DNA from: Marchantia polymorpha subsp. ruderalis
Lineage: Eukaryota > Streptophyta > Marchantiopsida > Marchantiales > Marchantiaceae
Length of the DNA stretch: 64,000 nucleotides
Assembly (NCBI GenBank): GCA_037833965.1
Contig: AP031353.1
Span: forward strand, 23,066,501-23,130,500
Reading direction: 5' to 3'
The notes beneath the pieces are model-generated. The model was not told where the DNA came from. It worked only from the letters and a program-made list of their open reading frames with translations, and ran no database searches. Below are positions 11,601-23,408 of this stretch, in pieces (positions within the stretch are counted from its first letter, which is position 1; each line of letters begins with the position of its first letter). The position numbers and the translations under genes were made by a program.

Positions 11601-14600
11601 AGTAGGGGTGCTTAATTGCTGGAGAGGACTGAAATTTTCCAATACTGCCATTTAAAAGTGAAGCATAATATCATTCTTCTGCTTGAATTTGTCAATGTGG
11701 TGTTTTAAAAAATTCTCTTCTTTGTTGTCAACGTCTAAGATAACATTTCGAAGTTATGAATAGAGAATACAAAACAGCTAGAAAAGAAAAAGAAATATCC
11801 AGCTTGGCTGTAGAGTTAGGAGTATTCCCCACAATATTGGCAACTTGCTAACATCCAGTTTCTCTTGTCATGCGTCTTGAAAATAATCCAGGACGAATGA
11901 AACGAGTATTGAACTGCAACTTTATGTTTTTCAAGGCTACTGAAAGATTGTAGGTATGTGCTTACTTTAAGTTCAAGTTCTATGTATGAGCATTATTACT
12001 ACATCCGAGTATGTTCTAATTAATTTTAGTGTCATGATATTGTAAATCATGACATTTTTTGTTTCAATAGTTTCTCAAGGTCCTTTCTATGCCGAAAGTG
12101 TGATGGATTGCATGAAGTAATCTACCATTCATACCAAAAGTCAAAAATAAAATTGTCTTCTTAAAATATTCTGCCCGAGTATTACCCCCGTTACTGGATG
12201 GGCAATATAATGGACCGCGACATTCGAGGTTCCAAAATATGGAAGATAGATCTTTGTTAGATTAATATTACAGACATAATGAAGTCCAGTTTTTAAATTT
12301 TTTTTTATAGGACTTATATATATATATATATATATATATAAATCAATAGCTTCTTGTAAATATAAAAAATTCGCTAGCGAGTATTGTTTGCATCAACGAT
12401 AATCGCTCGTATTGTTCGGAATTATTTTTAGTTGGTTCATACCATATATTTTTGAATATCGTAAGACTAGATGTGGGCTGGATTAAAACCATAGGATAAC
12501 CATGGGATGTGGTTCTCACATAAGAATTTTAAACCACTTGGCTTTGTCTCATGATATCCAAGTTGCAGAAGATGTTGAAAGCGTTTATTGAAATTCACAG
12601 GTGGCCTCCAAGACAGAAAAAATGAATAGGTCCATAGCCTTTAGATTCTTGCTCACAGCCTTTCCTACCGAGCTCCTGTTGCTGCATTTAATTTCGCCAT
12701 TCCCCTTTTGTGGAAGAGATGGGCTCTCACCGGAAAATACGTGTGACTTGTGTCGTCTTGAAAGCTGTTGCCAGCTTCAAAGCAAGCAGGTTCTGCATGA
12801 CACGAACGTTATCCACGAATATGAATCGAACGCATCATAATAAAAGTTCTTCAGACTCAGATCTCTAGCATTGGCATCTAGACTTGTCTTACTCGATCAG
12901 TCTTTGGAATCTGTCATTCATTGGTTCATGAATCATCAGTTCTCTTCTGAGCGAACTGAACCTACAGCATTGAACCCGTTTCAGTCTTCTTGGAACAGCT
13001 TAACTCCCTGCGAAGTCTTGAGGATATAGAACGAACAATGCTATGAATGAACGACAACTACCTATGGTCAAGAAACTTGCCGACCGGCCTCCCAACATCG
13101 AATCCCTCTGCTGTCATTATTGCTGATCCGTTGAAGCAGATTTCAGATGGTAGAGTAATGAGAGAAATAAAGAGTGAAGTGAAGTCGCCACTTGCCTTCA
13201 CCATTTGCACGGTCTGAAGGAGCTGTCTTGCGCTTTGCTTTGAACTGTGGATCGAAATCGGTGCTGCTCCTGAGGAGCTTCTCGATTGACTCCAAGCTGG
13301 CCAATGTCTAATTTACCTGGACATGCTTAGAATTCTTCCTTGCCTTGGTGACTGGAAACTAATAGTTTTGTCTCAAACTATATTTTGAGCTTATCCAACT
13401 ACATACACGACGACCGTATGAGACCTGAGTCTAGATTGAGATGCAAGAGCTTCCTCCTTTCGGAATTCTGCTTTCAGCAGCCCGTGGCCTTCTAACTGAA
13501 GTTCCCGTCGGACATGTATTGGACAAAGAGTATGATCATTGTGAAGTCAGCTGACATGCGTTTAGAGCTAAGGGATGCGAATGGAGCAATATCGCAATGA
13601 CGCGGTTACTCCTGGATGGTAACACTACAGTACGTGGCTCTTGGGTACAAGGTTCAAATCTAGTAGCAGTTGAGTTTGTACTTTCGACACAGACGATACC
13701 ATGCACATCCTGACCTCAGAGGCTCCATGTATCGACGAGCTTTCCGTCAACAATAGGACGCGACAGGAAATTTTTGAAGAAAATTAGAGATCTATCCAAG
13801 CAGCAAATTGTGGTCGAAGAAATTGAGGTGTTCGAGTTTAGTCCAATGATGAATAACAGCTATATGAGCAAACATCATTTGTGTAGCAGACCCTGTAAGT
13901 TACTGCATGAAACTGTGCTTCCACACCGTCATGGAAACTGACGGTCACTCACTAATCCACAATACGACGAACTGCCTACGCATTGCCAGGTACACAGAAG
14001 TACATAATGGAGGTCTGGAAGACAGGTTATAATCAAAACGTCGGTTTATTGAGTTCGATGACATACTATGCCTTATTGTACAAGTCACCCGATTAATCAG
14101 GTGAATATAAACATAATCCTAGTAGTGGTATTTGACCACATTGGTATAAGCTTGTTCCCAATTTACTTCTAAGATCTCATCTGATGGACTGAATGCCTAT
14201 AAAGCGGCCAACAATTCCTTCGGAATATTTGGCCACCCGGCTCTCGATGGGCGGCTGAGCACGGTGTCGTTTGATAGTGAATAAAGCGGCATAGCTAGAA
14301 GGTACCACTAAGGCTTCCAGAACTAGCTAGATTAAGAAGCGCTGTCTATACATATGTATATACTTGATTCAGTGTCGGTTGGTTCTAGCGAGAAAATCTG
14401 AGCGCTTCTGTCCGTCGTATGAATCGGGAAAGACTTCTGATCTTGCTAGCCAATCGCATGGATGCAATCGGCTCATGATTAGCTCCATGGAGGAAGCGTA
14501 AGTCTCGACTATCTCCTGAAATTTCTGCCTTCCTCCTGAAATTCCTCGAAGGAGACTTGGGGCGGTGGAAGAAGGTTGGAGACGCGACGGTTACCCCGAT

Positions 14601-14700
14601 CTGCACTGCCTTGTGTGCATGTATAACTGAAGAGGGGTCGAGAATAAAGTATAACTTAAATCACAGAATGCTCGACTCGATCATCTTCGCCTTGTATCAA
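8700..14700. other. Intergenic stretch, no supported gene
   Basis: Mixed-composition DNA with scattered short open frames on both strands (for example 11160-11441 and 12601-12840, + strand). None begins with a convincing ATG, none shows family motifs, and none could be extended by splicing. Small inverted repeats occur, such as TGTCATGAT at 12030-12038 with its complement at 12046-12054. Confidence 0.45.
12315..12341. repeat. (TA)n dinucleotide microsatellite
   Basis: Uninterrupted TA run of about 27 bases next to a T tract. Likely length-variable. Confidence 0.9.
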
Positions 14701-14804
14701 CTCGCATGAGCTTCTATGAGAACCTTCTCTTTCCACGGAACGATGAGCCTGAATCAGGAGGTCTTCCATTTTTAACAAATATGAAGCCAGGCCACCGTCG
14801 GAAA

Positions 14805-16362
14805 CTAGTGTCTGATCCTTCGTGATCTCTCACGAGAATCGCGGTCGCTTCTCTCCGAGATTTTCACCTTACCCATCTTCTGCTCCAACTGAATGCTTTT
14901 CAATTTCTCATTGACCTCATTGATGTTGGGTCGTTTGGTAGGTTCCTTGCCGCAGCATTTCAGTGCAAGTTCCACAACCTCCTCGACGAAAGCCCTCAAG
15001 CAATCCTTGCACTGGTTCCTCGGATCTTCGCTGCATGGACACCAGATGGCCTGATCCACGATCTCTTCCAAGAGTCCCAGGCATGACATTTCGTTCACGA
15101 GGTCTGGGAGGAAGGTTTTCGATCGACTGGGCTCGCCGGCTCTGAGCCCTGTCACGAGTTCCATGAGAACAACTCCAAAGCTATACACATCGGTGGTGTC
15201 AGTAAGCTTCCCAGAGCTCTCATAAGCGGGATCTGTGTATCCACGAGAGCCTTTGACTTTGGTGTGGCAGTGAGTTCGCTGCTTCTCGTGTGAAACAGCG
15301 GCGGCGATGCCGAAATCTGCCAACTTGGCACGCTTGTGGTTGTCGAGAAGAATGTTGGAAGATTTCACGTCTCTGTGGTAGATGGGGAACTTGCTATTGT
15401 AGTGAAGCTGAGTAACGGCGCTGGCTACGTCGATGGCGATGGTGAGTCGCTGGTCCCAGGTGAGCTTCTCTCCTCCGACTTTTCCCTGCAGATGCTGCTC
15501 CAAGTTGCCCCCTGGAACGTACTCGTACACTAAAAGGGGGTCTTGTTCGTAGGAAGAGAAGCCGATGAGTCGGACAAGGTTTTGCGACTTCGGCAGGCTG
15601 CGGTGAAGAAACACTTCGTACAGAACCTCTCCTAAAGAATGTCCTTTCACGTCCTTGTACTTCTTCACAGCCACCTTTTGGTCATCGAACATGAAGCCTT
15701 GGTACACTCGGCCTACCTTCCCACTGCTGACGAGCTTCAGCTCCGAGAAGTTGTTCGTGCAAGCTCTCAGCTCCCTGTAAGAGAACCAGATGACTTGTAC
15801 ATTGGCTGCCCTTCTCCAATACCATTGTGCGAAGCGAACATCTGCAACATTACCAGAAATACTTTCATCAGATTAAACGCAATACTAGGGTGAAAAACCT
15901 CTAGAACACCACTTTGTCAGTCAGGTGCTCGTAGTAGTCTCTACGAGGGTTGACTCTAGTTGATCACTAGGTTTGACATGAAAACCGTCAACAGCATGCT
16001 TTCGAGGAAAACTTGCAAGCGACGTGCAGAGAGTTATACAAAAGTGAAACTGACTGACCTCCTTCAAGATGGTAGTAATTGAAGAAATCGTGGATGAAGT
16101 CACTCCATGTGGAGACCTGGTAGCTGGTGAGCACATATTTGACGTGGGTCGAGGCCATGAGAACGGTGTGGTCTGCAGACAAACCCTGTTGGACAGCCCA
16201 ATGGGTGAACATGCTGAGCCAGTGCAAGGCTTCAGCTTGGAGCTCTTCGCCTGTGAATGGAGGGACGACGACATCACCCGGCTTGGCATGTGGAATCAAA
16301 GTGTCCAGGCACATAAAGTTGAACTCGCTGCGGAACTCCTCGCTTAAGGCGTAGTGCACCAT
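14805..16362 (-). CDS. WAK-like (RLK/Pelle) protein kinase, two exons, with unrecognised N-terminal domain
   Basis: Serine/threonine kinase. Exons 16362-16059 and 15841-14805 are joined by a 217-bp GT-AG intron that falls after codon position 1 and restores frame exactly, giving 446 residues. Kinase landmarks: FSYREL about 30 residues before the glycine loop, GKVGRVYQG near 142-150, VAVKK lysine near 161, PLLVYEYVPGGNL, YHRDVKSSNILLD (HRD near 257), DFG near 277, GYTDPAYE near 302, DVYSFGVVLMELVTG, and KRP near the end. HRD and DFG are intact, so it should be active. The YHRDVKSSNILLD wording is typical of WAK-like kinases. Exon 1 (about 101 residues, with QGLSADHTVLM and WSDFIHDFFNYYHLEG) matches no domain I know. 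I see no signal peptide or membrane span, so a receptor-like cytoplasmic kinase is likely unless more exons lie upstream. The frame stays open to about 16500, so the true start is uncertain. Confidence 0.8.
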
Positions 16363-16500
16363 CTTCGAATTCTTGTTTGGTATTGTCGTGAGTCGAATTG
16401 ACTTCGAGAGTGAATCTGGAAGGCGCAGCAGGTCCAGATATACTGTCGAATCCTGAGGAAGATCTGCAATTTGTAGCTGGCTTTCTAGACACCAATGTAC
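16363..16500 (-). CDS. Possible N-terminal extension of the kinase exon
   Basis: The kinase exon-1 frame stays open for 46 more codons up to an in-frame TGA at 16501-16503 and contains no ATG. It reads STVYLDLLRLPDSLSKSIRL-like sequence, which looks protein-like. AG dinucleotides that could serve as acceptors (for example after ACAAATTGCAG) occur here. If real, an upstream exon with the start codon must lie beyond 16.5 kb; I could not identify it. Confidence 0.3.
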
Positions 16501-16503
16501 TCA

Positions 16504-19450
16504 GACTGTCAGACTAGACAACGACGTTGTCGGGCGTTTTGAGAAGAGAGTCTGTACGGCAGCGGCTGTATGACAAAAATCTAGAGTCTCAGGAATAAGA
16601 AGTGAACGAGGAGAGATCAAAATTGGCGGAGGGTGTCTGATCGGTTGTCTTATCCTGATTTTTCTTCCCAATCGGCCTTGCCAGCATGTGGCTGTAGCCA
16701 AACCTCCAAAAAAGAAGAAATCTAAACGAATAAGGCCTAGGACTAGAACTAGAACTAGAACTCGGTATTCAAAATCTCGTCTCCTCCTCGGAAAGTATGG
16801 AGGTAGAAACTACAGCTGCAGTCGAGTATGTAGATAAGATACTTGCTGCGAGGGCCAGGATCCAACGTCAACTGCACGCTGAGGAGCTATGATCGAATGA
16901 CGACCAGAGAGCGTCTTTAGATCACAATAAACACTGCTATTGATCGTAGGGGCGAAGTGAGTGCATGCAGAGATCGAGAGTAGATTGCTCTCTAGTGTAG
17001 GAAGGAAGCCTAAAGCTCTAACCTGTAAACTCCTAACACTCGAACTTAGGGACTGGATTGCTCGACTCTCTGCACGCTCGGCTTCTAAACCCGCAGCCCC
17101 AGAGGCGTTGACAGGGAGCGAGTGAGTTGCAAGACTGATATCATGGTAAGCTTCAGCTGGTTTTGATGTGCTCTCGGAGCGAGGGCGGAGGTTTTACCGG
17201 AAGCAGATGAGGTTCACCAGAACCGACGGATTTAGTTGTGGATAAAAAAGTTCACCATTCTATTCTCGCACGAGACAATAAAATCTGTTCGAGGAGTGAG
17301 CTCACTATCACGGGCATGCATGAACTAGCCAGCTCCCAACATCTTCCAAATAGACCTGGGCGAGGAGTATTAGACATGAGTTCACAAGCTCAGAATCCAA
17401 TTTTCTCCAGTCCAGAATGTACTCGTGCTATTTTACAGCAGCACTAGTGGACAGGGCAGCCTGGAAGTGGAAACCCCCAATAACGACTTGACATTTGATT
17501 CGGGAAGCGCCTCCTTTCTTCCGTGAGCCCTCCCGCTCTTGTAATAGAAATAGTTGTCGCTTTGCCATCCACAGAATCCACTCCTCCAGGTTTGACATTG
17601 GCACCCCAGAATCTCAGGATGCATGACCCCACGCAAGAGGGTTGAAAACTCGCTGTCAGTCCGAAAGATTGGAATGTCGAGGTCCATGGTCAGCCATTGC
17701 GGATGAAAGCCGGGGACGACTGCAGACGTCGGATTTAGCGACGACCCTCGGAATCGGCAATTTGGGCAAGGCGGGCTCTACAACTGAGACACTTGCCATC
17801 GGGTGAGCGGGAGAACCCACAATGAAAAGGAACTTCGTCACGTGAAGGACTCGTGAACTCGTCCCGTTGACAAATGCTCTGTAATTAATGGAGGCTAACT
17901 ACGGCTCCTGGGTAGATGAGCAGCATTAAGAGCAGCTATGAAAAGAGGCTGCAACATGAGAGCTCGCGGGTTTTCTGGCGGCCATAGCTGCCGGTATCCA
18001 AGGCGAGTAAGTCGGGCATGGATCCCTTTTCTCCCATTTATTGGCCGATCGAGAGCTCTCGTTTGTAGTCGAGATTCGGATTCCTTCGCTCTAGCTCGAG
18101 CCACTGACTGGAGCAATGTACGCGCGAAACGGAATCCCATGCCCACCTGGACGAGTCCACGTGTCCTCGCTGGACTCTGAGCCTCAGGCAAGCAAATGGC
18201 CGCCACCGCCCTCTGGGGAGTCATGTGGCAAGGCTTCACCTCGATCCCGATTCGACCTCTCGTGCGTCAGTCGCTCCTCCGATAGAAGCTCGTTGACTAC
18301 GAGATCCTGATGCGTACGCTTGCCCTGCCCGCGCCGCTCGGCAGCGGCGATCGTCGGATGCGGCTGGAAGGGTGACAACCTCCTGACCATCGTCGATTGC
18401 TCTCGTTCCTGTCAGAACTCATGGCTGCGGGTTTGCGAGAATAAGCCGAGGTCTACCTGTAGATGGTCAGTCACGTTTCTGATTGTCTTCCCGGCCACTT
18501 TTAGACCCGGGTAAAATTGTGCTGCCTGCCTTGCTCCCGGGCTCAGCATTTGATCCAGATCCAATGTTGTACGAGGCCACTCTCGGGATAGATTGAACGG
18601 GAGTGGAATGGATAGATGTGTGAAGTCCGTTGCACCTATTCTTCTCGGCAACTTCGCTTGCGTTGCTATTCTGAGATCGCTCTCGTTGACTTGACGCTAC
18701 GCAGAGAACTGGATAGAGTTCTTTTGCATTACCTGCAATAGATTTGACTGCGGGTGACTGCAGTTGACATTTTTGTTGGCATGTAGCTCTCCGGATTTGA
18801 CTCTCGATCTTGGCCTTCTTTCCGCGCACCCTGAGCAGTATTTGTGATCCACCTCGTGAGATGAACATTCAGCATCGAAGGAGTGATGAACTTTGCTCTT
18901 CATCAGGCTCATAGGCGCCAGCGATGTCTAGGAGACTGGCATCTTCTCGTCCGATGTGGGACTCGGATCCGATTCATTCGTAATCATGTTTGATGGTGAG
19001 TATCAAATCTGAATGACTCTTGATCATGATCAAGACGGGCCGTCTTGATCATGATCACGGCTCTGCCTCCTATCGAGATATTTCTGAGTCGCCGTCAGTC
19101 GACTTCTCAGTACCAATGACACTTTTCAGCTCCACATTGTATCAACGAGAGCCTGATGAACTCAGTCTGCTTTGACAGTAGTTCTAGCTTAAGGAAGTAT
19201 CAATTGCATTTCTCATCTTCACAAGGCAATCGTAACCAGATGCGATCATGCAACATCAGAGACGAGGCATTGATTGTACAGACCATGCAACACTACCAGG
19301 TCATACTCCAGCCCCACTGTGGGAGGTTTTCGCCTCTCAGCATTCAATGTGCGAAGTCAAGCGCCATGACAGGTTTTACAGAAGCTGTTGTGAGTTCGGA
19401 TACAGAGCGAAATTCATTGTGGTCGGCATGCTCCCGTTCTAAAACCTACG
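16504..19450. other. Intergenic, moderately GC-rich; may hold 5' parts of the kinase gene
   Basis: Many overlapping open frames on both strands reflect base composition. None has recognisable motifs or joins convincingly to the kinase. An (AGAACT)n-like run occurs near 16740-16761. Confidence 0.4.
19021..19057. repeat. 37-nt perfect palindrome
   Basis: Left arm TGATCATGATCAAGACGG (19021-19038), a single G, then its exact reverse complement (19040-19057). Each arm contains a smaller self-palindrome, TGATCATGATCA. No gene or element terminus is adjacent. Confidence 0.95.
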
Positions 19451-19749
19451 GCTGAGACAGACGAGCTTGCACGGGTTTCAAATACACGCATGCTGTGCGA
19501 AGAATTGGGGTTCTCCATTCTTCAGAACGGCGGTCATCAATGTTCAGCTTCTGAGCCTTTTTATTGCGATTGTACGTAAGGGCGCGAGTACGAGCAGAAG
19601 CTGACTCCGATGCGATTCGTAGGTGATAGATGTGGCAAACTTTAAAGAGGTCTAGAGGCCCACGATGATTCTACATACGATTTTCGTGGTATCATGACTC
19701 CGAACTTTTAAGTAAGTTATTGCTCCGATCAGACTCTAGAGGGTTGCAA

Positions 19750-22700
19750 TTTGAATGAATTTGAAACCAGTTTTGATCGAATATAAAAAATTGTCACCAT
19801 ATTAGCTTCATTAATGATATCTTAAGAAGATGAAGATTGTTTGAATCATTAAATAAGTACTCATCCTCATCAGCAATACTAAATTCGTAGGATGCTTTGA
19901 CTAATCGCGAGTTTACATCTTGCAGGAGAGAATTCAATATCATCTCTGTAAAGTATGTGCCCAAGCAAGAATCAGTTGAGAGCATAAACGGACTTTTGAA
20001 TGGTGAAACAACGAGAGTGAATGCAATGTTACTACACACTCTCCTTGCTAGAGGCGAGTAGAGACTTTTGTTTGGTAGATGGATTCAAGACAATTAGATA
20101 ATTGATAGAAGCTATGTTAAATTTGAGAGAATTTTAAATTTATTTTTTATAAAGCAACTTAATTTATATTTTTGATTGATCTTTTTTCATATCATATTAT
20201 GTAAAAAGTAATATGAATCTATAATATTCATATAATAATAAAATTTAATTTTTTATTTGGAATCAAACAAATTTGTTTGAAATTGATCAATATTTTAACA
20301 ATTATTACATAAATTGGATAAAAATTCTGTGTCATTAATTTTTATATCTAGACTTATTTATATGTATAATTAAAATTGTCTCACTATATTTCTTAAAAAA
20401 AATTTACATTTTTAAGAATCAAATAGTAATAATTTTTTATCACATGATAATTTATTTATTTTAAGTAGAAAATTTTTATTAAAATAAATTTTATTGAATT
20501 TGATTTAATTAATGAAATTTTTTCATAATTATAATTAAAGAATATTTACATATTAGTACATTGATATACATATATCTATTCATTTTACTGCAAAAAATTA
20601 ATTGAAATAATTTACATATATTCAAGATTATTTACATGCATGCAAATTTGTGTTACATAATAACTTCTATCATTTTTTTTATTTAACTGTTTGAATATGC
20701 ACAAGTGTAAATACACATTTTTTTTCATAAAAACAGTGATCAGATTTATTTAGTTCAACATCTCATGAATTGTAAGTCAGTAGAAGTTTTGATTATTATT
20801 ACTTTTGGCTTTCAAAATCCCAATGTATTTCACTCTCAAGAACAAGTCATTGAGTCAGTTGCAGTTTATTCACATCTAAGCAAGAATTAGCATGACTAAA
20901 ATATGCGATAATCCATTTATAGTTTTTTCAAGGAATTTTGCAAGGTTCTTCCAACCTTGGTGCACACGATAAAAAAATATTCTCTCGTTTTATTAATTTT
21001 TTCTCTAGTACTTGTTGATATATTTTTATATGGCAAAAAGAGCTATATTTTTATAATAGATCATAAGCATGCCTATCTTGTAAACATTTTCAATTCATAT
21101 TGGACAATAATTGTGTAAAAATCATCTTAAGGTGTTGGCAATCCAAAATCAAATTTATTGATTTCGACTTCTTCATGTAAAAATACCTGATTCATACCCA
21201 TTCTTAATAGACTCAGTCATTGTGAGTATGCCTTGAATTTTATTTTTGTAATCTATAAATTTGATGCAATTTTTTTTATTTGACGATGACCAAACATAAA
21301 GATTGGCACAATGCATGTTTTCTTGGAAAAACGATCAATGAAGGATTAAAAAGTCTTGTTTTTAGCTTCTACATACTTAGAGGCAAATTGCTCTAGGATA
21401 AATTACTTCCTAAGCTTCAAACTCACAAACACATAGTCACAGAAATTGCTCTATGATTTATAAAACCCTAAAAGTGGAATTCACAAACACACATCACATC
21501 GTCTAAAACATGAATATGCACAATTAAGATACATAGGCAAAACGGACTTACATGGTTGATTGTTGAGGAGTGTATCCAAGGAAACCCAAAAGATTTATTG
21601 AAAATATCTTAAATCAAATCACTCGTAACTTTTGCAAGCTTTCTTGAATATTGATATTCAACTAGCTACATAAACTGAGATTAAAGTAACCATGGGATCT
21701 GAGTTAAATCTTAATAGTAGTAATCTTAATCTTGCTCCCGTTCGTCTGATATATTGCAATAGAATAATAATTTTAGTGACATTTTTTTTAATTAGATAAA
21801 AATAAAATAAAATATCCGTTGAATTTGTCTTAAATTATGAAATTAATTATTTGATAATAAAATCATATTTTTTAAATAGATAATTAATTAATTAAATAAT
21901 TTCTTCTTATAGCCTCGCATGAAATTTCTATACATTTTTCTGAAAAAGTTCAAAATTGAATATTCAAATATTTGAAAATTGTATCATAAAGCATGCTGGA
22001 AAAAAATTATTTTCCTTGAAAACTCTAATGAGTCTCTCAATGGAGTATGTTTTCTTATGAAAAGATGTACATTCTTTGAATTTATATATAGTTCAGTTTT
22101 CCGGGGTAACTAAAATCGCGAAAACGGCTTGAAAAACTTACAAGAGTAGTATTTTCCGCCAATTTCATCGTCACACAAACATATGGACTTCCATAAACCA
22201 AAAGGTTGTAGAGTAAACGATCATGAGTGTTGTAACTATACCCTAAAATTTGTACAAAAAACTAGTGTACAAATTTTAACTTTGTTTTTATACCATATAA
22301 TGCTTTGCTGAAACTGCAATATGTTGCAAACATGAATTACTTTAAATGAGGACAAAGGACTGGGTGTTCTGGATCAGGGAGAAATTCAAGTTGAAAAATG
22401 TCGTGGACTGTTACTGAACTTATTATTGTAGAAAACCTATTATGGGAAGACAGTATTTTTACAGTTACTTCACAAAAAAGTTAAAAAATGAAAATTTCAT
22501 TCGAACATTCAGTATAAAATAGTTGCTTTAAAGAATCACCTTCATAGGCTTCGAACCTATAATCTTGTATCTAATGTAAAACTGCTTTAAAGTTTGAGTT
22601 ATCATATTTCAAGGTTTAGATGTTACAAGTGCAAGTCTAGCAATTTTTACTTATTTTTTACAAAGACGTTTAGAAAAATTTACGACATGTGTATCTTTCA

Positions 22701-23000
22701 ATTTTTGTTAATACACTACAAATGCTTTCTAATACTGAAACTGAACTATTTCACTAAATCGACGGAAAGTCGAGAGCAACGTACCTTTTAGTGAAACTAA
22801 AGAACCCAAGTTATTTTCAGCTTTCTAAAACATTCCAGAATTCCTGCCGCTTGGATATCTTTGCTTATCAGTGCTGACTTCACTGCTGACTAGTCTTTAT
22901 GCCAGAACCGTTTTGCCACCTGTTATTTTGCAACGTGGCATATCCGATGATTTGGCATGTCACTTGGCTCGGTGTCGATGACTCATTCTCCGGGTGCCTG
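19750..23000. other. AT-rich intergenic island
   Basis: Dominated by A/T runs with no credible coding frame. It contains an inverted repeat at 22245-22255 and 22267-22277 (AAAATTTGTAC and its complement) and a tRNA-like relic near 22.55 kb. Confidence 0.5.
22537..22606 (-). other. tRNA-like relic (intact T-arm, degenerate remainder)
   Basis: On the - strand a perfect T-arm is present: 5-bp stem ATAGG/CCTAT with the 7-nt loop TTCGAAG, giving a good pol III B-box (GGTTCGAAGCC). About 35-45 nt upstream, ATAACTCAAACTTTAAAGCAG loosely resembles an A-box/D-arm, but its stem does not pair and the acceptor stem does not form. It is probably a tRNA pseudogene or the head of a tRNA-derived SINE, not a functional tRNA. 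Confidence 0.3.
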
Positions 23001-23232
23001 GTGTTGGGCTTTGTGAGCTCGCAAGGTCCATGATCGTCTGTCAATTTCTCTTCGTTTCGAAAGCACAAATTCGCTGAAATTCATGCTTACAGCAGCTGCT
23101 AACCAGATCTCGATCGAGTAAGGCTCAATCGCTTGTTGCTGCAATTGAGAGAAGTGCATCACCTTCGGGCGCGGTGACATAAAGTTGCACACCCTGCAGC
23201 ACATGCCAAGTGCTGTAGGGTTCACCTGATGA

Positions 23233-23262
23233 CCTTCACCTGTTCGCTTGAGCAGGTGAAGG
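23233..23262. repeat. Hairpin with 10-bp arms containing CACCTG boxes
   Basis: CCTTCACCTG (23233-23242) and its exact complement (23253-23262) around a 10-nt loop. The arms contain E-box-like CACCTG. Confidence 0.75.
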
Positions 23263-23394
23263 TTTGCGTTTCAGACAGTTGATGCCTTTTCAGACAGATT
23301 TTGCAGCAGCTTTCCTTAATTTTCCTCTTTCATCTTTTCCGATGATCGTTATTGCTCGAGTTCCACGTCGTATACAACCCCACCTGCATTGGTC

Positions 23395-23408
23395 TTATAA
23401 TTTATAAG
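23395..23408 (+). promoter_or_regulatory. Candidate TATA box before a cluster of short ORFs
   Basis: TTATAATTTATAAG is followed within about 100 bp by ATGs at 23470 and 23493, which open overlapping frames of 81 and 67 codons; a third frame (from 23513) is also open. A GGAG|GTATTT donor-like site lies near 23690. I cannot say which frame, if any, is translated. Confidence 0.25.

Noticed and set aside
13560-13670. tRNA-like GGTTCAAATCT near 13650
   Set aside because: Only the T-loop resembles a tRNA; no D-arm, anticodon arm or acceptor pairing.
17433-19455. Cluster of open frames of 60-133 codons on both strands
   Set aside because: Explained by higher GC content; frames overlap on both strands and none shows motifs or joins to the kinase gene.
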